Part shown: one piece after another, positions 5,539-12,563 of the stretch | Numbering within the stretch: position 1 is the first letter of the stretch | Layout: the number at the start of each line of letters is the position of its first letter | Assembly: GCA_026415985.1 (NCBI GenBank) | Contig: JAOAGA010000053.1 | Coordinates: 1-12,563 of the forward strand | Reading direction: 5' to 3' | DNA from: Pseudomonadota bacterium | GTDB lineage: Bacteria > CALINM01 | DNA length: 12,563 bases | Position numbers and translations under genes: made by a program | Notes under the pieces: generated by a model | The model's input: the letters and a program-made list of their open reading frames with translations, nothing else | Database searches by the model: none | Told to the model about the DNA's origin: nothing

Positions 5539-6810
5539 ATGTATGGTAATGTTATCGAATTTAGAGGAACGATATCTCTCCTTTCACCTCTCATTATCGG
5601 GAAGGGGGATAGCGAAAACAGCGATTTAGACGTTATTAAAGATAAAGATGGTAAGCCCTTTATTCCTGCAACTTCATTGGCAGGTGTTTTAAGAGAAGAG
5701 ATCAGAAAGATTAATGAAAACTGGGACAGATTCTTTGGCAATAAAGAAAAAGAACAAAGCAGACTGATATTCAATGATTTGACAATAAAAAAACTTACAG
5801 GTATAAAGGTAAGGGATGGCATTAGAATTGACAACAAGATCGGGATTGTTGAGGATAAAAGCAAGTTTGATTATGAGATTGTAGAGAGGGGATCTGCATT
5901 TGGCTTTAAGATACAATCGCTTTTCCGGACCGAAGAGAGAGAAAAAATTCACCAGTTGTTCAGAACTATTAAGACACTTTTTTCTAAATCTAAACTAAGA
6001 ATAGGCGCAAAAACAAACAATGGCTTCGGTATCTTAGCTTTAAGTGATTATGAGTGTAGCGATTATGATCTAACAGATAGAAAGGCTTTATCTTGTTATC
6101 TTAAAAATATACCTCTAAATAATCTAAAACTTGAAGATATAGAGATCGAAAGCAACAAAGCTATATTACGACTGAGAGGAAGCCTGATTAACTCTTTCAT
6201 AATAAGAGATTATTCTGATTTTGCTGATTATGAAACCTTAAAATCCCTCGATAAACCTGTAATTACCTCATCTTCTTTAAAGGGTGCCATAAGGGCAAGG
6301 GCTGAGAAAATACTACATACCTTAGATAAGGACACAAACATTGTTAATAACCTCTTTGGCTATGTTACTGATAATAGTAAATCTGAAGGCAGGCATAAAA
6401 GTTTGGCAAAAAAAGGCAGAGTAACCGTAAAAGAGACATTAATAGAAGATTACGAGGAAAAGATTCAGGATAGGGTTAAGATAAACAGATTCACTGGAGG
6501 ACCTATAAATACCGCCCTTTTTAACTCGATGCCGGTTTTTTTTAAGAATGATAGTAAGTCTTTAGAGTTGTGTATTGAAATAGATTGTCCATTACCTGAG
6601 GAAGTAGCTCTAATACTTCTTGTAATGAAAGACCTGATGACGGGTGATATTGCCCTAGGCGGAGAAAAATCTATTGGGAGAGGAAGGTTTGATGGAGAAA
6701 CCTTAGAGATTGTCGTTGGTAAAGAAAGGATACTATATAAAAAGGGAGAGGAGTTAACATCAGAAGAGAAAAATTTATTAAATGCTTATATAAATAAACT
6801 CTTGGAGTAA
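5539..6810 (+). CDS. Double Cas7 (two Csm3-like domains fused)
   Basis: This 423-residue protein holds two Cas7 units in one chain and should supply two consecutive backbone positions of the III-D complex. Unit 1 (about 5-170) has SLLSPLIIGKGDSENSDLDV with Asp29 in the catalytic Asp position, then PFIPATSLAG (40-49) and a Gly loop GAKTNNGFGILAL (156-168). Unit 2 (about 205-395) has RLRGSLINSFIIRDYSDFAD (211-230), PVITSSSLKGAIRARAEKIL (240-259) and a terminal loop ALGGEKSIGRGRFDG (372-386). Asp224, Asp227 and Asp230 are the acidic candidates in unit 2; which one is catalytic cannot be told. An RBS-like AAGGAG lies at the end of csx10, 2 bp separate the genes, and no linker longer than about 35 residues divides the units. 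Cas7-2x fusions are known in some III-D complexes. Confidence 0.85.
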   Translation: MYGNVIEFRGTISLLSPLIIGKGDSENSDLDVIKDKDGKPFIPATSLAGVLREEIRKINENWDRFFGNKEKEQSRLIFNDLTIKKLTGIKVRDGIRIDNKIGIVEDKSKFDYEIVERGSAFGFKIQSLFRTEEREKIHQLFRTIKTLFSKSKLRIGAKTNNGFGILALSDYECSDYDLTDRKALSCYLKNIPLNNLKLEDIEIESNKAILRLRGSLINSFIIRDYSDFADYETLKSLDKPVITSSSLKGAIRARAEKILHTLDKDTNIVNNLFGYVTDNSKSEGRHKSLAKKGRVTVKETLIEDYEEKIQDRVKINRFTGGPINTALFNSMPVFFKNDSKSLELCIEIDCPLPEEVALILLVMKDLMTGDIALGGEKSIGRGRFDGETLEIVVGKERILYKKGEELTSEEKNLLNAYINKLLE

Positions 6811-6814
6811 AACT

Positions 6815-7351
6815 ATGCTTGAACTAAAAACAATAGAAAAAAGCTCTGTTCAGGTTAATGAAAGCAGTTTTTTAGAAGAACTTTTATCTCGAATTGTAAT
6901 GGCTAACGGCAATTTTATCGCCTATATGGATAATGAGATTCTCATAGGTAAGGTATTAAATAATAAATTAATACCTGTAGAAAACTCTCTTGATCTTTCT
7001 TTTTTAAAAATCTTAAGGGTATTTAATCTTCAAAAAGAATATTTTTTATGGACCGACCATAACAAGTACTTTATGAGACTAAGAGATGATACTATTGGTG
7101 ATGAAATTGATGTTATAGAAGCAAAACAGCTTATATACGGCACAAGAGTAATTGAGAAAGATAATTATTCCGTATTGACAGAAGATAGAGGTATAGAACT
7201 GAAAATCCCCTATAAAGGACTAACAATAGATGAGTATAAAAATAGACTTTTTTTGTTAACAAGAAGTTATATTGGCTATACAAAAACGAACGTGGCAACT
7301 TATATAGATTTCAGATGCCTTGCCTTCACAAATAATGAGAAGATTCTCTAA
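6815..7351 (+). CDS. csx19: Csx19 family protein (III-D accessory subunit)
   Basis: This 178-residue protein matches the layout of Csx19, the family that includes Nostoc all1473 and is largely confined to III-D loci. Visible conserved-looking blocks are LKILRVFN (64-71), EYFLWT (75-80), FMRLRDD (86-92), LIYGT (106-110), EDRGIELKIP (123-132) and RSYIGYTKTNVATYIDFR (150-167). There is no signal peptide, membrane segment or known catalytic motif. In a structurally studied III-D variant Csx19 is part of the effector complex, so a structural role is the best guess. It starts 4 bp after the double cas7 gene, and the next gene starts 15 bp after its stop. Its biochemical function here is unknown. 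Confidence 0.75.
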   Translation: MLELKTIEKSSVQVNESSFLEELLSRIVMANGNFIAYMDNEILIGKVLNNKLIPVENSLDLSFLKILRVFNLQKEYFLWTDHNKYFMRLRDDTIGDEIDVIEAKQLIYGTRVIEKDNYSVLTEDRGIELKIPYKGLTIDEYKNRLFLLTRSYIGYTKTNVATYIDFRCLAFTNNEKIL

Positions 7352-7366
7352 AAAGGGGAGAAATAT

Positions 7367-9199
7367 ATGAACAATAAAAATTTTAATAGTCCTATCCCTG
7401 AGTTTGCTTATGCACCCTATAACTTCGTCTCCCTGAATGACAAAATAATCCCTGCAGATACCAATCCGAAGGAGCTTGACTTCAGCAGGTATCACCTTGA
7501 CAGGAATACTGGTTATATAGATTTAACAATTGAAACTTTAACACCACTTTATATAAGAAACGTAAGAGATAAAAATTCGGATAAAGCTAAGGAAAATTCA
7601 GATTTTTTTTCTCCTGCGAGTGTCTATTCCATACCGGGGAGCTCCATCAAGGGGATGGTAAGAACACTTGTAGAAATTCTTTCTCATAGCAGGATGTCCT
7701 TTATAGACAAAGAAGTAAAATATCATTTTCGCACCTTTGCCGATCGCTCATTAGAATTAAGGGATGAATATAAAAAAATACTTGTAAATGATGATAGAAT
7801 AAAAGGTTATTCCACAAAGGCACAGGGTGGTTATCTAAAAAAAATAGGCAATAATAAGTATGTAATTCATCCTGCAAAGTCAACTCCATCTCATTTTAGA
7901 GTCGAAGAGCAACTTGCAATTAAAGCAGGAGTTATAAAATACAAGATGAGTGATAAAGAATATAAAAGCACCGCTGTGGAGGTTTATTTTAAACCAGAAC
8001 ATGAAAAATCCCATAAGCATAGTCAGGTCCTTTTTTACGCAAAGGTAACTGACATAAAAAAGGCTGAAGGTGAATTGCCTAAAGACTTTAAAAGGGGCTA
8101 TCTTGTCTGTTCGGGTTTTATCGGACACAAATCAGACCATCCCAAACATATGCATTGGGTTATTGGTGAGGTTGATTTTTCAAGGACCTTTGAGATACCT
8201 GCAGATGTAATAGATAACTACAAAAAAGATGAGCTGAGAGACTCTAAGACAAACTTACTTGATAAAGTAGAAAATAATAAAGTCTATCCCTGTTTTTATA
8301 CCCTAAATAATAATAAGGTAAGCTCCTTTGGTAATACAGGTTTTTACAGAGTCCCCTACTCAAAAGCTGTAGGGGACTTATTACCATCCTGTCATAAAGA
8401 AGACAATAGCTCAACCGTAGATATGGCGGTTGCAATTTTTGGTAATGAGAAAGATTTTGCAGGAAGAGTAACTTTCTGTAACGCTAAGATTGTTGAAAGG
8501 GAAAACTTTTTACTTTCTACTGTTACTCCAAAGATACTATCAGCTCCGAAACCCACCTGTTTTCAGCATTATCTTGAACAGGATAGGCCTGATTATACAG
8601 ACCCGAAAAAAATAAAGGGGCTTAAAAATTATAATAGTCCCGGTGCGAAGATCAGGGGACACAAGCTTTATTGGCATAAGTCTAATCCTGACTATATTGA
8701 AAAAGATATTGAAAATATTAAAAGTCATCCAACTCAATATACCCGTATTACACCTGTGAAACAAGGGGTTAAGTTTAAAGGGAGAATTTATTTTGAAAAC
8801 CTCTCAGATGTTGAGTTAGGTGCCCTGCTAACCGCTCTTGACTTGCCTGATGGTCTTGCTCATAAAATAGGCATGGCAAAACCATTAGGGCTTGGTTCTG
8901 TAAAGATAAGACCTCTTTTATATTTCTCAGACAGAAGAAAAAGATATAGAGACTTTTTCTCAGAGATTGATTCATTGCAAGTCTCTAATGATATTGAAAA
9001 ATACAAAAAAACTTTTGAAAGCTATATCTTAAAATCTCTCAACTCAAACGCCAAAACTATATGGGATATAGAAAGGATAAGAAAGCTAAAGATACTTCTT
9101 GATTATAAAAACCAGAAAAAAAACACTAACTATATGAATATGTTAAAAAAATCTTTCAGAGAACGAAAAGTTTTACCACCCCCTGAAAAGGTATGGTAA
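7367..9199 (+). CDS. Large Cas7-like RAMP (TIGR03986-type)
   Basis: This 610-residue RAMP resembles the TIGR03986 family, a long Cas7-type protein found in III-D operons. After a Pro/Asn-rich N terminus, the RAMP fold opens with GYIDLTIETLTPLYIRN (49-65) and has the family hallmark YSIPGSSIKGMVRTLVEILS (87-106). The centre is a long insertion (roughly 150-480) that includes a His-rich strip, GHKSDHPKHMHW. The fold closes with the Gly loop IGMAKPLGLGSVKIRP (501-516) and a helical Lys/Arg-rich tail. I see no Asp equivalent to the Csm3 catalytic residue, so it is probably a non-cutting backbone or capping unit. The start has a strong RBS (AAGGGGAG, 7352-7359). The stop overlaps the next start (ATGGTAA). 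Confidence 0.82.
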   Translation: MNNKNFNSPIPEFAYAPYNFVSLNDKIIPADTNPKELDFSRYHLDRNTGYIDLTIETLTPLYIRNVRDKNSDKAKENSDFFSPASVYSIPGSSIKGMVRTLVEILSHSRMSFIDKEVKYHFRTFADRSLELRDEYKKILVNDDRIKGYSTKAQGGYLKKIGNNKYVIHPAKSTPSHFRVEEQLAIKAGVIKYKMSDKEYKSTAVEVYFKPEHEKSHKHSQVLFYAKVTDIKKAEGELPKDFKRGYLVCSGFIGHKSDHPKHMHWVIGEVDFSRTFEIPADVIDNYKKDELRDSKTNLLDKVENNKVYPCFYTLNNNKVSSFGNTGFYRVPYSKAVGDLLPSCHKEDNSSTVDMAVAIFGNEKDFAGRVTFCNAKIVERENFLLSTVTPKILSAPKPTCFQHYLEQDRPDYTDPKKIKGLKNYNSPGAKIRGHKLYWHKSNPDYIEKDIENIKSHPTQYTRITPVKQGVKFKGRIYFENLSDVELGALLTALDLPDGLAHKIGMAKPLGLGSVKIRPLLYFSDRRKRYRDFFSEIDSLQVSNDIEKYKKTFESYILKSLNSNAKTIWDIERIRKLKILLDYKNQKKNTNYMNMLKKSFRERKVLPPPEKVW

Positions 9200-11730
9200 C
9201 CACAAAGATAATATATTTAATTAAATGGTATAAACTAACCTTAGAGCTCGAAAAGATAAGACAATCAAGCTTTGAAAGAGAGATACCACAAGTTGTAATT
9301 CATTCGATAGTAAAAGAGATATCCTCAAATAAGCTTGATAATATTTTTTTTCATATTAAAAATCACACTTTTGGTGAAAGAATAAGAAAAGGAGAGAGTA
9401 TAACTGTTGAGATTATAATTCCTACAGATAATAGAGATTTAGCTGAAGAGATAAACAAAAGGACAATAAACTATTTAAACACCCCATCAGGCGGGAGAAA
9501 CTACAAACTAATAGACACCTTCCTTGAAAAGAGAGGCTATGATGATATATTTTTAGGAAGCTCTTTTGATTTTGAAGCAGAAGAAACAACCCTTGAGTTT
9601 TTAACTCCCCTGCACTTTAGACCCTTAGAAGAACACCACAGAACGTATCTTGATAAAAGTACTTTTATAAAATTCATAACAAAAAGATTAAAAAGGCTCT
9701 TTGATCTCCAAGTGGAATTTTCAGAAGATATGGATATTACCATTATCCCTTACTACTGGCAATATAAAGAAAAGGTTCATTACTCAAAAAGTCAGATAGG
9801 AACTCATCAGCTGATAAACGGATGCGTGGGTAAACTCTACCTCAGAGGAGACTTAAAAGAGATACTCCCTTTTTTAATACTTTGCAGTGAGTTACATTTA
9901 GGAACAAAAATCTCATTCTCCTATGGTTATTACAAACTTCATACCCCTTCCATACCCTTTCTCGATGAGACCTTTCAGAATTCGGTTAAGTTAAAACAAA
10001 CGTTTCTTGCAGTAACCAATATTCCTGAAGGAACAAAAATAATTATCGATCCTGAAAAATATTATCCTCAACCTAACATGGCAGAAAGAGTTGTTTATGA
10101 TGGCAGAGAATATATAAAAGAATATATGAATCCCATAGACAAGGTTTATGCCACTTTTACCTCAAAAGTACTTAGTGATTATAATGACAGAATACTCTCA
10201 AACACCACCTATTCATACAGAAAGAACGTCTCTCAGCTTGATGCAATAAAAAAGATAAACGAGCACTTGGAAGACAATGGTTATTATGTTCTGATAACTG
10301 AAATAGAAAGATTATATTCCTCCATCGACATAGAAATGTTATGGTATATCCTTGATGGATTAATACCAATGGCAGACAGGAAATTTAGAAAGATTCTGAG
10401 TGCTCTGATTTTTAATGGTTATACACTTGACGGAGCTTATCATAAAAGAGAGTATGGCTTGGTTACTATAAGTCCTTTAAGCCCTGTTCTTTCCAATATC
10501 TATCTAAATGTTGTAGATTTGGAGCTTAAAAACATTAAAGATATAAGTTTCCTAAGATATGCAGGAAACTATATATTTTTTTCAGACACCTCGGAGAAAT
10601 TAGAAAATCTTCTTGAAATATTGAAAGAAAAACTCCGATCACTAAATCTCTTTTTAAATGTCGATAATACTATACTTAAGAAAGCCACAGAAGGGTTTAC
10701 CTTTCTCGGTCATTACTTTCAAAAAAAAGATTCATCTCAAGAAGAAACAAAGATTTATAAAAAAACGCTCTATATAAACGATCCATCAAGCTTCTTGTCA
10801 ATATCAGATGAATCTATAGAAATATACGATGAAAAAAAGCAAGTAAAAACTATACCTTTAAGGCGGATAAAAGAAATAATAATTGAAGATAATGCCACAT
10901 TCTCAACAGCCCTTTTAAAAAAGACCAGTCAGTTTAACATTCCTATCTCAATATCTTTAAAAAAGGCAAACAGTTCAATAATAATATCACCAAATAAAAG
11001 AGAGTTTTACAACTCCATTCACAACCATATCTTGTCATACTCAAATCTTGAAGACTTTGAGAAGATAAACATTGCAAGAGAAATTGTGAAAGCAAAGATA
11101 AAAAGTTATATAACTTTATATTCCTCAACCCCTAAAATTGAAAGTAAAGAAACCATGGAACAATTAAAAGAACATCTGAAAAAAGTCGATAAATTAATAA
11201 CCCTTGAGGAGATAAGAGGCTATGAGGGGAGGGTAAGCAGGATTATTTTTAGTCTTTTTTCCGATCATACAAAAGCTGATGAGTTCAAAATAACAAAAAG
11301 AGATAGATTAAGAAAAGACTATATAAACACACTTCTTAACTTTGGTTATCATCTACTTTTTGTGCGGATAAATATGCTTGTTCGTTCAAAGAACCTAAAC
11401 CCTTATCTTGGCTTTTTACATTATTCTACCGATGATTATGAACAATTTGTTTGTGATATACAGGAAATTTTTAGAGCAAGAATTGATAAAATCATTCTTA
11501 AACTAATAAACAAAGGAATGATTAAGCCAAATCATTTTAAAGATGAGAACGATCGATATCTCTTAGATAGCGCTGCAAAAAAGAAGTTTATACTGGAGTA
11601 TGAAAGTGAGATGCACAGTAAACACCATGATAATTTAACACTTCTTGAGTCAATGGAAAAACAGGTAGAATATTTTAAAAGTTTTTTTGATTCAAGGGAT
11701 CCTTTAAAATATCTTTATTGGAAAATATGA
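9193..11730 (+). CDS. cas1: Cas6-RT-Cas1 fusion with degenerate reverse transcriptase
   Basis: This 845-residue fusion combines crRNA processing with spacer acquisition. Residues about 10-250 are Cas6: a RAMP fold with LINGCVGKLYLRGDL (207-221) and a final Gly loop LGTKISFSYGYYKL (236-249). His54 and His58 are the candidate catalytic bases. Residues about 300-510 are an RT of the group II intron-like class. Motif 2 is YSYRKN (340-345), motif A YVLITEIERLYSSID (365-379), motif B GLVTISPLSPVLSNIYL (422-438), motif C RYAGNYIFF (455-463), and the thumb-side block ends GFTFLGHYF (501-509). Both YADD aspartates are lost (Y456-A-G-N459), the motif A Asp is Glu370, and PQG of motif B is VTI (424-426). 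Residues about 522-845 are Cas1, with all expected metal ligands: Glu678 in YEGR, His743 in GFLH and Asp755 in CDIQEIFR. The RT is therefore predicted inactive and Cas1 active. The start overlaps the previous gene by 7 nt. Confidence 0.92.
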   Translation: MVTTKIIYLIKWYKLTLELEKIRQSSFEREIPQVVIHSIVKEISSNKLDNIFFHIKNHTFGERIRKGESITVEIIIPTDNRDLAEEINKRTINYLNTPSGGRNYKLIDTFLEKRGYDDIFLGSSFDFEAEETTLEFLTPLHFRPLEEHHRTYLDKSTFIKFITKRLKRLFDLQVEFSEDMDITIIPYYWQYKEKVHYSKSQIGTHQLINGCVGKLYLRGDLKEILPFLILCSELHLGTKISFSYGYYKLHTPSIPFLDETFQNSVKLKQTFLAVTNIPEGTKIIIDPEKYYPQPNMAERVVYDGREYIKEYMNPIDKVYATFTSKVLSDYNDRILSNTTYSYRKNVSQLDAIKKINEHLEDNGYYVLITEIERLYSSIDIEMLWYILDGLIPMADRKFRKILSALIFNGYTLDGAYHKREYGLVTISPLSPVLSNIYLNVVDLELKNIKDISFLRYAGNYIFFSDTSEKLENLLEILKEKLRSLNLFLNVDNTILKKATEGFTFLGHYFQKKDSSQEETKIYKKTLYINDPSSFLSISDESIEIYDEKKQVKTIPLRRIKEIIIEDNATFSTALLKKTSQFNIPISISLKKANSSIIISPNKREFYNSIHNHILSYSNLEDFEKINIAREIVKAKIKSYITLYSSTPKIESKETMEQLKEHLKKVDKLITLEEIRGYEGRVSRIIFSLFSDHTKADEFKITKRDRLRKDYINTLLNFGYHLLFVRINMLVRSKNLNPYLGFLHYSTDDYEQFVCDIQEIFRARIDKIILKLINKGMIKPNHFKDENDRYLLDSAAKKKFILEYESEMHSKHHDNLTLLESMEKQVEYFKSFFDSRDPLKYLYWKI

Positions 11731-12014
11731 AAAGAGAGTTTGATGATTATGCGGTAGTTTATGATATATCTGATAACAGAGAACGTTTTAAGGTTCAGAA
11801 AGTATTGAAGAATTTTGGTTTCAGAGTTCAGAAAAGTGTTTTTGAGTGCAGGCTTGACGATAAAAGTAAGAAAGAGCTCATAGAGAAACTTAAAAAATTA
11901 AAAATTGAGACAGGTTTTATTAAAATCTACAAACTTGAGTTTTATTATACGCCTTCTGTGATTGGTGATAACCCACCTGTGAACGAAGATACGGAAAGTG
12001 CGTATATAATATAG
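11727..12014 (+). CDS. cas2: Cas2, adaptation protein
   Basis: Cas2 forms the dimer core of the Cas1-Cas2 integrase. This 95-residue protein has the ferredoxin-like opening AVVYDISDNRERFKVQKVLK, with Asp in YDISD, followed by FGFRVQKSVFECRL, a hallmark Cas2 strand-turn. The ATG at 11727 forms an ATGA overlap with the stop of the fusion gene and fits the pattern of the operon. An upstream in-frame TTG at 11718 would add three residues but is less likely. The C-terminal tail (SVIGDNPPVNEDTESAYII) is acidic and probably flexible. It is the last gene before the array leader. Confidence 0.95.
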   Translation: MKREFDDYAVVYDISDNRERFKVQKVLKNFGFRVQKSVFECRLDDKSKKELIEKLKKLKIETGFIKIYKLEFYYTPSVIGDNPPVNEDTESAYII

Positions 12015-12145
12015 CTCTGTGAAAATAAAATTGTGTTGTTTTAAGAAATGTATGTGGAAAACCTGTTGATAAAATGTTGATAGTCGGATCATCCCGGAAA
12101 ACGCCAATTTTTGTTGAATTAAATCAATAAATTATATATCATAGA
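12015..12145 (+). promoter_or_regulatory. CRISPR leader
   Basis: These 131 AT-rich non-coding bases between the cas2 stop and the first repeat are in leader position. TGTTGAT occurs at 12064-12070 and 12075-12081 (11 bp apart, about one helical turn), and TGTTGA again at 12112-12117. A possible array promoter is TTGAAT (12114-12119), 17 bp, TATCAT (12137-12142), or an overlapping TTGTTG/TATATA pair. Either would start transcription at or just inside the first repeat. The promoter assignment is weak; the leader assignment rests on position and on repeat orientation. Confidence 0.65.
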
Positions 12146-12563
12146 GTTTCCGTACCCATCCCTGATATCAGGGGCTGAAACAAGGGATAGAACTTCTTGG
12201 ACGTAAGTGTCTAGTTTCCGTACCCATCCCTGATATCAGGGGCTGAAACTCGTACAATTTTGAAATGTCCAAAGTTACCAGTTTCCGTACCCATCCCTGA
12301 TATCAGGGGCTGAAACAATTTGGGACAGCTTCGCTGTCCCATCTGATTCTGTTTCCGTACCCATCCCTGATATCAGGGGCTGAAACCTGGATTTCCTCCG
12401 GATAACTTATATACTAGGTTTCCGTACCCATCCCTGATATCAGGGGCTGAAACAAACGGAGAAGTATTTTTAGCTCTCCTGGTAGAGTTTCCGTACCCAT
12501 CCCTGATATCAGGGGCTGAAACAAACTACAAAAGTTGTTGTGATCCTGACTTATCGTTTCCGT
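12146..12563 (+). CRISPR. Right CRISPR array, continues past window end
   Basis: Six full 36-bp repeats start at 12146, 12214, 12281, 12351, 12418 and 12487, and a seventh begins at 12556 and is cut by the window. Spacers lie at 12182-12213 (32 nt), 12250-12280 (31), 12317-12350 (34), 12387-12417 (31), 12454-12486 (33) and 12523-12555 (33). All repeats are identical. Each holds the 14-bp palindrome CCCTGATATCAGGG, which ends exactly 8 nt before the repeat end, leaving GCTGAAAC as the expected 5' crRNA handle after Cas6 cleavage at the hairpin base. Transcription is inferred left to right, away from cas2. The third spacer contains its own strong hairpin. Confidence 0.98.

Noticed and set aside
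1849-9199. Subtype III-A, III-B or III-E assignment
   Set aside because: There are no csm2, csm4, csm5 or cmr genes and no single gRAMP protein. Csx10, Csx19, the TIGR03986-type RAMP and HD-less Cas10 point to III-D.
11718-11726. TTG at 11718 as the cas2 start
   Set aside because: The ATG at 11727 gives an ATGA stop-start overlap like that between cas10 and cas7, and the protein then begins in the normal Cas2 manner.
9193-11730. Calling the fusion an active RT-Cas1 able to take spacers from RNA
   Set aside because: The YADD Asp pair, the motif A Asp and the PQG block are all missing, so RT activity cannot be claimed from the sequence.

Overview
The window is a CRISPR-Cas island from an AT-rich bacterium. 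A predicted lipoprotein with a lipobox points to a bacterium, probably with a Gram-negative type envelope. Arginine is written mostly as AGA/AGG, a bias often seen in thermophiles. I cannot name the genus from the sequence.

Layout, left to right. Bases 1-77 are the trailer end of a CRISPR array. Bases 78-266 are non-coding and hold two short tandem repeats (a heptamer and a hexamer). A CAU-anticodon tRNA follows (267-340). Next is a membrane-anchored CARF-domain protein (369-1121), a likely cyclic-oligoadenylate-responsive effector. A convergent Gly/Ser-rich lipoprotein gene (1147-1683, minus strand) shares a terminator hairpin region with it. A divergent intergenic region (1684-1848) carries a perfect 20-bp palindrome. 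From 1849 to 12014 there is one tightly packed plus-strand operon: HD-less cas10, cas7 (csm3-like), csx10, a double cas7, csx19, a large TIGR03986-type RAMP, a cas6-RT-cas1 fusion and cas2. A leader (12015-12145) and a second array (12146 to the window end) close it, using the same 36-bp repeat in the same orientation as the left array.

Csx10, Csx19, the TIGR03986-type RAMP and an HD-less Cas10 together identify subtype III-D. Expected working: the Cas6 domain cuts the repeat transcript at a palindromic hairpin, leaving an 8-nt handle. Cas7/Csx10/Csx19 proteins build the crRNA backbone, and Asp residues in the Cas7 units cut target RNA. Cas10, with an intact GGDD but no HD nuclease, makes cyclic oligoadenylates, and the CARF membrane protein is the only visible responder. 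Cas1 and Cas2 acquire spacers.

The most striking point is that the reverse transcriptase between Cas6 and Cas1 has lost its catalytic residues (YADD is YAGN, the motif A Asp is Glu, and PQG in the SPLSP block is VTI), while the Cas1 active site is intact. The system therefore appears to carry a catalytically dead RT fixed inside an otherwise functional adaptation protein.
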